Origin: UBA10438 sp964432155
Lineage (GTDB): Bacteria > Bacteroidota > Ignavibacteria > Kapaibacteriales > Kapaibacteriaceae
Length of the DNA stretch: 64,000 bases
Reading direction: 5' to 3'
Assembly (NCBI GenBank): GCA_964432155.1
Contig: CAYSMF010000003.1
Span: 124,001 to 188,000, forward strand
Both the position numbers and the translations under genes were made by a program. The notes under the pieces were generated by a model that made no database searches, was not told where the DNA came from, and saw nothing but the letters and a program-made list of their open reading frames with translations. This document shows, one piece after another, positions 24,855 through 33,700 of the stretch. Numbering within the stretch: the first letter of the stretch is position 1; each line of letters starts with the position of its first letter.

Positions 24855-27800
24855 TCAGCGCATTACAACGAGCGTGTGCGCAGAGAGAATGCCGTCGACT
24901 GAGATCGTGAGTGCATACACTCCTTCGGCAAGATCCGACGTAGCGCAGCGCATACTGCTGCGCATCCGTGCTGAACCACACGTGGTACTGCGACCCAGCA
25001 GATCTGTTGCTGTGACAACCAGATCATGCTCATCCGTATCAGACAGTGCAACAACGAAGTGCTCGCGTGCAGGCTGGGGTGCAATCGTAACGGCTGGTAT
25101 CGCATTGAATGTAACCAATCGCTTACGGCGCGTAGCACAGACATCATCGATGATGATGGAACCGTTATCGTAACTCACTGGCGATTCGAACGCATCCCAC
25201 ACCATACCCGGGCTCTGCACAAAGCGAACAGGTACAGAGTCAACACGCGAGAGCAGTGGTGTTATGGGTATACGCGCAAGTGTATCGCTACGATTCCACG
25301 TGCCACGAATACGCACAATCAGGTCATCGCCCTGCAGCGTGGTGGTCCAGGTGGTTGACGCATCGCTACCCGCACGCACGGCACATTCCTGTGCCGAACA
25401 CCGAATCTGTACCGAGTAGGATGTTGCAATCGATGTATCGATTGAGGGCGGAGTCCTGACGAGTATCGGCATCAACGTGACCACATCAACGGCACCGCGC
25501 AAGTCGGGCATCACGAGGTGTGTCTGTGTCGATGCCGTCGTGGAAAGGATTGTTGTCGCCGTTCGCACACACGGTGAGTCAATCAGAACCGTGATGCTAT
25601 CGATGAACGTACCGACGCGTTGTGTTACTTCGACATTCACGATAAGCGCCTCACCTGGCTGAAGCATTGTCGGGACTTGTGGTTGTGTGCTGCTGATGCG
25701 GAACGGGGCTTGTGGTGTATAAACTGCTGCCACTCGCAGAGGAGCACTTCCTGCATTGCGATACGTTGCCTGCAACGTTTGGCGGCGTCCGATTACCGAC
25801 TCGGTGTAGATGAGTGAGTCGGTCGCATCCAGCGATAGATCTGTGGCAACACCCGTGATAGAGATTGTTACAACAGTATCACATGGCATGAGTCGCATCT
25901 GCACCGTTGCAGTGTAGACGCCTACGGCAGTGGGATCAACGCGACATTCAATGCTGCGACGATCGCGGAATGTGGTACCAGGAAGTACATCGCACGCAAC
26001 CGGACCACCAGTCCATACGCTATCAATCGTCCAAGCGGTTGTGTCGTCGCAGATGAGTTCAGCAAACACGAGCGCTGACGAATCACGGCACAGGACAATC
26101 TCTGGTGCAATCAGGGACGTAGTCGCTTGCACGCGTGGATGCAACACGTCGCCGTCGATGTCAACCCACATCGTATCGATGCAGGCATCAATACGACCAA
26201 CAAAGCCCAGTCGACCGCTTCCGCGCGGTGCAGTTGGACGCCAGCGGATGGAGACAGTTGTTGGTGTTGAATCGCGTGGCGTGAATGGAGTCGTGGTCAG
26301 ACATTGCACATCACCCTCGGCAATCACCTCGACGATGCGCAAGCCTCCCGTCGGGAACGTCAGGTCAATCGTTGTATCGATCTCTACCGATCGACACGCA
26401 AGGACTGGCTGCAGGGTGATGCGTGACGGAGAAACGCCAAATGATGCCTCACCTCGAGTAACAGTGAACGAGGTAACGAGCGTTGTGTCGCACGGCGTAA
26501 TGTCGGCTTCAACGTTGAAGCTCAGCGACGAAAGCGTTGTTGGCAGATCGATAGCTACCGGGATGCGGAGCTTTTCACCCGGACCAATATCAACTGGCAG
26601 TGCAATGGTGATCACGGCACCCGCCGAACGTGAACGCACAGCTCGCACCGTCGCCGGCTTTGCCGAGTTGTTCGTCAGCCAGAGTGCATCTTCGATACGC
26701 TGCGAGCAACCCGGCGCTGTTCTGTCGATTGCTGGGAACTCCAAACTCCAGCCACGATCAACAGTGATCATACACGTGTCTTCACGCACACATCCTCGTT
26801 CATCGGTAACACGGATGATGTACCGTTGCGACGTGGTAGCAACAAATCCGTAGTCCAGTGTCGAGTTCACAACACGTCCATCCTCGCGTATCCATTGTAC
26901 GCGATTGTACGCCCCCTGCGCAAGAGCTCGCAGTGAAAGGGGCGACCCAGGACACACAATTGTATCGCGTGGTGCTGTCACGCTGATGTTCGGAAGCTGA
27001 CCAATGTTCTCGGGAATCACAACATTGAGCGCAGTTTGTCCGGCACTGCCTGGTGTTGCGCGATTGATCTTCTCGGCTTCAACTGTGCGTTGTACGTTCA
27101 GTCCACAGGCACCTCCTGGAACCGCATAGGACAGACCACCACCGATACCTGCACCAGAGAAGAGGAATACACCACCAGCGCCACCAGCACCGTTGCCGTG
27201 AATTGCGCCAGTGCGCACGTTGCCACCAGCACCGCCGCTGGCCAAGACGGTAAGACCGCGCTGGATCTGCGTTGTCGAGAGGTAGACGGTGCCACCTGCT
27301 CCACCACCGCCGGCGCCGTCGTTGCCTGCATCTGCTGCTGTTGTTCCAGAAGCGCTAATTCGGCGGGCCATACCGGTGATAGACGGACAGCGGATGATGA
27401 CAATCCCACCGCCGTTACCACCTGCTGTGCCAACGTTATTATTCGTGTGTCCAGCACCACCGCCGCCGCCGAGGAGGAGTCGAGGATACCCGTTAATGAT
27501 TGGCTGCACAGACAAGCCGCCCAGTCCACCATTTTCGAAATACCTCCCACACCCCTCGTATTGGGCACCGCCCATACCACCAACACCGCCATTGCCACCG
27601 CCACCACCTCCAGCGTTGTGATCACATCCACCGCCACCACCTGTGAAGAGTGGTGCACGACCAGATATCTGGGTGGAGATTGGGTCGACATATGTTTCAC
27701 CCTTCATCGCAGCTGCTGGAGAGTTCACAACACCATCAGCAACGAGCGTCGAGCACGCAACAGATCCATTCCATGTGCGCCCCCCACGAAATCCAATTCC

Positions 27801-28283
27801 ATCGGCAACGATGTCGGCTTGCAGCATGAGAGACGTGCGTACATCAAATGCGATCACGCCACCAGTGCGACCATCCCAGGGCTTGCCCATCACGTTCATT
27901 GTGGCAACGGCTTCGTCGTACACAGGGACGCGTACGCATTGCACCGCACCGGAGACATCATATCGATGAATCAGTGGGTGAACGGTCGTGATTACAGTGC
28001 CGATAATCGTATCGATGACGGCGTACTCGGTAAGCCCGACTGCTTGCGTGGCATACGTGCCACTGATGACCGGACCCTTCATTTGCATCACTAGGATGCG
28101 GTCGCCAGTGCCAAAGCCCTCGGTTGTATCGAGCGTGATGTACGAACGACAGTCAACGGTTTGCACGGCAGTGACGCGTGCGTAGGAATTCACGATTCCA
28201 CCTATCGGGGTCTGCGCGCGAAGAGCTACCACCATCAGAATGGTGGATGCGATCACTACTATCGCTCTCCGAAGTTGCACCAT
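24855..28283 (-). CDS. Large secreted surface protein with Gly-rich middle and T9SS tail
   Basis: 1142 aa with a signal peptide ending about residue 23 (VVALRAQTP). Residues 24-210 form an N-terminal domain I do not recognise (GFGTGDRILVMQMKG, then TGGVIAFDVRTSL). Residues about 213-400 are very rich in Gly runs (FTGGGGGCDHNAGGGGGG and LLLGGGGGAGHTNNN), as in some adhesive or lectin-like surface proteins. Ig/PKD-like domains follow (CPGSPLSLRALAQG, then YIIRVTDERGCVREDTC), then repeated choice-of-anchor-type domains with paired Cys. The C-terminus (IAPQPAREHFVVAL, then LAEGVYALTISVDG, ending LVVMR) is T9SS-like. It ends 41 bp before prfC begins its own 3' end; function is probably adhesion or matrix. 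Confidence 0.85.
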   Translation of the reverse strand: MVQLRRAIVVIASTILMVVALRAQTPIGGIVNSYARVTAVQTVDCRSYITLDTTEGFGTGDRILVMQMKGPVISGTYATQAVGLTEYAVIDTIIGTVITTVHPLIHRYDVSGAVQCVRVPVYDEAVATMNVMGKPWDGRTGGVIAFDVRTSLMLQADIVADGIGFRGGRTWNGSVACSTLVADGVVNSPAAAMKGETYVDPISTQISGRAPLFTGGGGGCDHNAGGGGGGNGGVGGMGGAQYEGCGRYFENGGLGGLSVQPIINGYPRLLLGGGGGAGHTNNNVGTAGGNGGGIVIIRCPSITGMARRISASGTTAADAGNDGAGGGGAGGTVYLSTTQIQRGLTVLASGGAGGNVRTGAIHGNGAGGAGGVFLFSGAGIGGGLSYAVPGGACGLNVQRTVEAEKINRATPGSAGQTALNVVIPENIGQLPNISVTAPRDTIVCPGSPLSLRALAQGAYNRVQWIREDGRVVNSTLDYGFVATTSQRYIIRVTDERGCVREDTCMITVDRGWSLEFPAIDRTAPGCSQRIEDALWLTNNSAKPATVRAVRSRSAGAVITIALPVDIGPGEKLRIPVAIDLPTTLSSLSFNVEADITPCDTTLVTSFTVTRGEASFGVSPSRITLQPVLACRSVEIDTTIDLTFPTGGLRIVEVIAEGDVQCLTTTPFTPRDSTPTTVSIRWRPTAPRGSGRLGFVGRIDACIDTMWVDIDGDVLHPRVQATTSLIAPEIVLCRDSSALVFAELICDDTTAWTIDSVWTGGPVACDVLPGTTFRDRRSIECRVDPTAVGVYTATVQMRLMPCDTVVTISITGVATDLSLDATDSLIYTESVIGRRQTLQATYRNAGSAPLRVAAVYTPQAPFRISSTQPQVPTMLQPGEALIVNVEVTQRVGTFIDSITVLIDSPCVRTATTILSTTASTQTHLVMPDLRGAVDVVTLMPILVRTPPSIDTSIATSYSVQIRCSAQECAVRAGSDASTTWTTTLQGDDLIVRIRGTWNRSDTLARIPITPLLSRVDSVPVRFVQSPGMVWDAFESPVSYDNGSIIIDDVCATRRKRLVTFNAIPAVTIAPQPAREHFVVALSDTDEHDLVVTATDLLGRSTTCGSARMRSSMRCATSDLAEGVYALTISVDGILSAHTLVVMR

Positions 28284-28324
28284 GCCCTGTTCCTTGCAGG
28301 TGGGGGTTACCGAAGCGCTACAAT

Positions 28325-29893
28325 CTATGCATCAGCCGGTGGCTTTTCCGACAGCTGCAGTCCCTCTGAGCGTTGCACCACATAGTCGATCTCCCAGTCG
28401 CTCTTGAAGAGGACCGCTGCACGACCTTGGTCGTCGTGTACCACAGGGGCATTCGTCGACGGACGCACATCTCCGATGATCCAACGTGTTCGGGTGTATG
28501 GCAGGCGCTCGAGACGAACCTGCTCGTTGTATTCGTTTTCCATCCGCCACGCAAAGAGCTCCATCTGGAGTTCACCGACAACACCGACAAGGGGAACGGG
28601 GCTCCCATCCGCCTCAGTGAAGATCTGGATGACGCCTTCTTCGCGAAGCTGATCGATGCCCTTACGGAAGGACTTTGAGAACGAGCCCATTGCAGGCCAT
28701 ACCTTCGCGAAGATCTCGGGTGCAAAGCGCGGGAAGGAGGGGATCGTGGCGTTTGACCGCTCTGTGATCGTATCGCCAACCTGGAACAGACCAGGATTGG
28801 TAAGACCAATCACATCGCCTGGATATGCCACGTCGATGATCTTACGTTCACGTCCGAAGATCTCAAACGGATACGTCAACTTTGTCTCTCGACCCGATCG
28901 TGGGTGATGTGCCGACATGCCGCGCTCAAACGTCCCGCTGACGATGCGTAGGAACGAGATGCGATCGCGATGCGCCTTGTTCATGTTCGCTTGCACCTTG
29001 TACACAAACCCAACGAACTCGTCGCTCGATGGTTCGATCATGCCGGTTGACATCTTAAACGGCTGTGGTGTTGGTGCGAGTTCGAGAATCGCCTGAAGGA
29101 AGTGCTCGATACCGAAGTTGGTAATTGCCGAACCCCAGTACACCGGTGTGCATTGCTCGTTGAGGTATGCTTCGCGATCGAACGTTGGGATCACATGGTC
29201 AACAAACTCGAGGTCTTCGAGGAGTTTATCGTGCGCAGCTTCACCGATGGCGGAGCGCAACTCAGCACCTCGAATGTCGCCAATCGACACTGGAGCTTTA
29301 TAGCGATTGCCAACCGTGCGCTCGAAGGCATACAACGTTTGGTCTGTGCGGTCGAAGATTCCACGGAAGTCCGGACCGTTTCCAATCGGCCACGTCCGTG
29401 GAATCGCAGTGATGCCGAGTGTTTGCTCGACTTCATCGAGAAGTTCGAGTGGATCGCGTGACGGGCGATCCATCTTGTTCATGAGCGTGATGATGGGTAT
29501 GCCGCGATCGCGACAGACCTTGAAGAGCTTCAGCGTCTGTTCCTGTACACCACGACCAGCGTCGAGAAGCATGATGGCTGAATCAACAGCCATCAGTGTT
29601 CGATACGTGTCTTCCGAGAAATCCTGGTGACCTGGTGTGTCGAGAATGTTGAGCAGTAGACCGTTGTAGTCCACGCGCATGGCACTCGATGAAACCGAGA
29701 TGCCACGCTGCTGTTCAATCTCCATCCAGTCGGACGTTGTCGACTGGTGTTTACCACCGGTCACAGCTCCTGCTTGGTGAATGGCACCAGAATACAGCAG
29801 GAGCTTTTCCGTGAGTGTTGTCTTGCCGGCATCCGGGTGGCTGATAATTGCCACCGTTCGCCGACGGTTGATTTCGGAAGTGAGGTCGGACAT
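28325..29893 (-). CDS. prfC: Peptide chain release factor 3 (RF3)
   Basis: 522 aa translational GTPase that recycles RF1/RF2 from the ribosome. The G1 loop is SHPDAGKTTLTEKLL, followed by GISVSSSAMR (G2), DTPGHQDFSEDTYRTL (G3) and MNKMDRPSRD (G4). The length matches E. coli RF3 (529 aa). The ATG at 29893 begins MSDLTSEINRRRT as homologues do. TAACTTTG, an exact -7 box, lies 6 nt upstream and shares its TAA with the stop codon of the preceding gene. prfC is therefore probably transcribed from its own leaderless promoter despite sitting between surface-protein genes. Confidence 0.96.
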   Translation of the reverse strand: MSDLTSEINRRRTVAIISHPDAGKTTLTEKLLLYSGAIHQAGAVTGGKHQSTTSDWMEIEQQRGISVSSSAMRVDYNGLLLNILDTPGHQDFSEDTYRTLMAVDSAIMLLDAGRGVQEQTLKLFKVCRDRGIPIITLMNKMDRPSRDPLELLDEVEQTLGITAIPRTWPIGNGPDFRGIFDRTDQTLYAFERTVGNRYKAPVSIGDIRGAELRSAIGEAAHDKLLEDLEFVDHVIPTFDREAYLNEQCTPVYWGSAITNFGIEHFLQAILELAPTPQPFKMSTGMIEPSSDEFVGFVYKVQANMNKAHRDRISFLRIVSGTFERGMSAHHPRSGRETKLTYPFEIFGRERKIIDVAYPGDVIGLTNPGLFQVGDTITERSNATIPSFPRFAPEIFAKVWPAMGSFSKSFRKGIDQLREEGVIQIFTEADGSPVPLVGVVGELQMELFAWRMENEYNEQVRLERLPYTRTRWIIGDVRPSTNAPVVHDDQGRAAVLFKSDWEIDYVVQRSEGLQLSEKPPADA

Positions 29894-29899
29894 AGCCGA

Positions 29900-29907
29900 C
29901 AAAGTTA
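29900..29907 (-). promoter_or_regulatory. Predicted -7 box of prfC
   Basis: TAACTTTG on the minus strand, exact TAnnTTTG, ending 6 nt before the prfC ATG. Its TAA is also the stop codon of the upstream barrel gene (29905-29907). Confidence 0.5.
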
Positions 29908-30753
29908 CGGCTTGCCGGGGCGCAGTGGCGACTTTTCCTCAACCTTCTTGGTCACGCTGAAGAGAATGGATGCGCCAATACGGAGCGGCGAAACGCTCCA
30001 GGACGCGTCGGACACCAGGTTGGTGAACATCGGAGCATAGCTGATTTCCGGGACCAGGTGCAGCGTCTTCGATGCGTTCATCGGCAGCATGTAGCGCAGA
30101 CCAATCACGGCGCCCACCTGGAACGCGCTCGTATTGGGTAGATCGCCGCTGGTAGCATTGCGGACAGTTGTTCCATCCTCAAAGCGAACTGGCTTGGTTG
30201 GATCTGTCAGTCGCTCGTCTTGCGAATACGTCGCCGAGAGTACTGTGCCAACGCGCAAACCGGCCAGGATCTGAAGTCCACCACCAACACGATAGGCTGC
30301 AACGGGTTCAACAAACACAAAACCCTGCGAGGTCTCGAGTGTGTGGCGAAGGGTTGTCGACTCTGTCGTGTTACCAACGCGAACCGTCGTTGGCTCGTCT
30401 GTGGTGAACGTGGTTGATGCTGATTGAAACAGCACGCGGGTTGAGAGTTCAAGCGAGGATGACAACGGCAGTTCGAGAACTCCGCCGAGCAGGATGCCAC
30501 TGCCAGATGTTGACGCATACGAGGCACAACACGTTGGAACAGTTGGCAGGGTAAAGCCGGGCGTACCATTTAGCATGATGCCATAGGCACCGGTGAGGCC
30601 GACCGAAAACTGACGTTCTTCAACCATTGCTGGAGGCGGCTCAGGCGCCTTCGTCGGTTCTGGACGAGGTTGAGTCATTGTCTCCTGCGCAACAGCGGCA
30701 CTAAATGAACCACAGAACAACGCGAGGGCGAGGGCAATACGTGAGATCTTCAT
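29905..30753 (-). CDS. Outer-membrane beta-barrel protein, paralogue of the OmpA-protein barrel
   Basis: 282 aa. A signal peptide ends ...FSAAVAQ (about residue 22), a Pro/Glu-rich spacer follows, then a porin-like barrel from about residue 47. It contains LPTVPTCCASYAST, matching LPQAPTCCGGYTT in the protein at 10629, and further collinear matches (LRHTLETSQGFVFVE against TRHTLDTRLGWVGGE; SVSPLRIGASILFSV against WKANLLRVGASLAFSL). It is therefore the same barrel family without the OmpA domains. It lies 18 bp downstream of the giant SBBP gene on the same strand, so the two are probably co-transcribed and may be linked in secretion or anchoring. Confidence 0.85.
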   Translation of the reverse strand: MKISRIALALALFCGSFSAAVAQETMTQPRPEPTKAPEPPPAMVEERQFSVGLTGAYGIMLNGTPGFTLPTVPTCCASYASTSGSGILLGGVLELPLSSSLELSTRVLFQSASTTFTTDEPTTVRVGNTTESTTLRHTLETSQGFVFVEPVAAYRVGGGLQILAGLRVGTVLSATYSQDERLTDPTKPVRFEDGTTVRNATSGDLPNTSAFQVGAVIGLRYMLPMNASKTLHLVPEISYAPMFTNLVSDASWSVSPLRIGASILFSVTKKVEEKSPLRPGKP

Positions 30754-30771
30754 GCGATGTGGTCCTTATGA

Positions 30772-33700
30772 TCAGCGTTGAATGACGACGGAGTTCTTGA
30801 ACGTAGAACCCAGCGCTTGTGTGGTGAGGAGATACAGACCTGAACCCAGCGTGCGGACGTTGACGACGGTTTGACCGATTCCAGAGGCATCGGGCGTGAT
30901 CGTACCCGAGGCGACTTCGGCTCCAACGTAATTCGACAGCGTCCATGATACCGGAGCTGTACCAGCGCCACGGACAGCGATCGTGAGATCAGTCGAAGCA
31001 GGTATTGGGAACACCTGGATGCCAAAGCCTTCACGCTCCGGACGGATGAAGCGGTCGCCACCAGCGTTGCAGATATCGGTAAGAACAACCTTGCCGTCGC
31101 GTGTGGTGACGGTCGCTGTTGGGCCAGTCGTCCACGTAAAGTCTGTCAGCGTCAGCATCGTCATCTCGGCAGTACCAAGAACGGCGGTGAAGTTCAATGT
31201 GTAGATCGTACCAACGGAGTCGGCTCCGCGCGTGCCTGCGATATCAATCGTGCACGGCGTGAGTTGTCCAGCCTGATAGCAGTCCGGTGTGCTTGTCCCC
31301 GATCCGACGACAACGAGTGGATTGTAGGTGACCTTCGCAGTCCACGAGCGCAGGTTGTTGGCGTTCAGTCCGTCGGATGAAACGATGCGAATCGGCACCG
31401 TGAAGATGTCGCCAGTCTTGACGGCCACCGAGTCGATAGCGATAAGGCTCGAAGCAGGACGCGTAGTCTCACACGTGCCCGTGAATGATGTCGTCGCACT
31501 CAACGCACATGGACGGATAACAGTGGCTGCGATCGTATCGACAATCGAAGCACGTCCTCCGCAGTTGACACGATAGTCTACTTCGACAACGGCGCCAGGC
31601 AGAAGTTCGATAATACCTGATGGACGCGATGCCATGATAAACGCGTTCGGCGTCAGTGAGACCACCGATACGAGAAGTGTATCGGTGCCGTCATTCACGA
31701 AGCGCGTCGTTCCATTCGCGTTGCCAGGCACCGCACCGAGCGCAATCATTGGATTCTCCGCGCGGAGTGATGGTGTCGTCTTGACACCACTCAAGCGAAT
31801 CACTTGACGAACATCGCATGGTTGGAACACAATAACGATGCTATCGCTAAGCACGCCATCAACGGTTGGCGTCCACGTTACGTCGAACTCCACGCGCTGT
31901 CCAGGGGCAAGCGCTTGGTTGTTCGAGAGCGTCGTTGTGATCGTCTGCGACGTTGTCACAGAAACAACCGATGCAGTTCCTGTGCCGTCGAAGGTGACAA
32001 AGCCCTTGCGTGTGACAGATGTCGCTGGTGTGCATCCAGAAAGCTCACCGAACTCAATCTGTGGTGATGTGCTAAATGCTAAGCCGTTCTTCACTGCACG
32101 CACGCGCATCGGAATGCTGACGTTGCAAGGTTGCACAATGGCAGTACCGTTTACATCGAAGTTGCCAGCGGAAGGAGGGCGGACGGTGCATGTCACAGTT
32201 ACGCTGGACTTTGCTGGAATCCGAATGGTGCCACCAGGCGTGAAGATGACGGAGGCACCCGGAGGGAAGGTGAATGTGATTTCAACAGGAGAGGTGTTTT
32301 CAATTGTCAGAGTGGTGTCGCGCTCAACCTCACAACCCGTCAGTGTACCAATGTCGAGATCCGACCACGAGAGATTTACCGTGACATCAGATGAGATCGC
32401 ATTGAGATTGACACGGAGCGTGTCGGAGCATGTGCCTGCTGTATACGGGAACTTCGCGACCTCTGTGAAAGTGCCCGTTGTTGTTGGATCGTACTGGAAC
32501 ACAACTACTTGTTGTTGGTTCGGCTGCAATGTGACGGTCGACGTTGGAGAAACAATCGAGAATGGTGCGACTGCCGATCCTGGCAAGAGTGTGATCACAT
32601 CGTTGCCGTTGTTACGAATCACAGTAGAGTCGCGCTTTGCCGTCTGATTGCACTTGACGTCGGCTCCGAAGCTCACCGTGCCTGGAATTGCTGTGGCCTT
32701 CACAGCAGCCTTCGTCACGCGGTAGTTATACTTCGCTACCCAGTTACATGGGAGACCGCCAAGCGTGAACGATCCATTGATCGTGCCGGCTGTGGCCGGT
32801 GCAATACGGACACGCAGTGCCTTGCCGTCAAGTGGGGCAATAACAATCGGCGCTGCGAGTGATGTTACAAGGCTGATGCGCGGATCGTCTGGAGTGAATG
32901 TTGTGATACGAATCTCTTGCGGTCCAGGGTTCTCGATGGTAATGTCGGCCTCGCCTGCACTTGTGCAAGCATCAAGGTTCCCAAAGTCGACAAGTGCAGG
33001 GCTGGTAAGGGGCTTTGGATTGACGATCGTAACCTTGATTGTATCCTTTGCGGAGCACCCTGCAGAATCCGTCAGTGTGACTTCGTAGTCTGCATTGCCT
33101 GATGGGTTCACGTTCGGCGTGCGAAGTGTGTCGTTGTCAATCGCAGGTAGACCAGCACCGATGCGGCGCCACTTGTACTTGTATGGCGGTGTTCCGCCGC
33201 TACCTGTTGCGCCGATCTGAATAAGCGTATTGATGCATCCGGTTGTGTCGTTCCCAGCACGCACGGACGGTTTTGGATTCGAACCAATCACGATGGTGTC
33301 GCGGTAACGACATCCGTCGGTTGTTGTACACACAACCCAGTATGTGCCGGCTTGTGTGACATTAATGTTGCGCGTGGCAGCACCAGTCGACCAGAGATAT
33401 GATGCAAACCCAGCAGGACCAACGAGCTGACGCGAATCGACATCACAGAGCGTTGATGGTCCGTTTGGCTGAATCGTGACCACCGAGTCGCGACAGTTGC
33501 TGAAGTACGACACAAAGCCATTGAAGCGAAGTGTGTCTTTATCGAGTGCTGATGAATCTTGGTACGCCCCAGGTGTGGTGGCCATGCGATACGAATTCAC
33601 ACGACCCAAGAACACGACGTATGCGTTCTTCTCACACGAAACATCGACAAGAAGGTCGCTGCCATAGTCTGTGTTTGGCGGTGGAGCTGGTCCGCCAACT

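Noticed and set aside
27100..27700. Repetitive GGT/CCACC-rich DNA resembling a CRISPR or satellite array
   Set aside because: Repeats are irregular codon-level Gly runs of the surface protein, with no constant repeat-spacer unit.
25930..28094. Long plus-strand open frames of 307 and 352 codons opposite the Gly-rich surface protein
   Set aside because: They are antisense shadows of the 1142-aa gene, with Thr/Cys/Pro-rich nonsense composition and no start signals.
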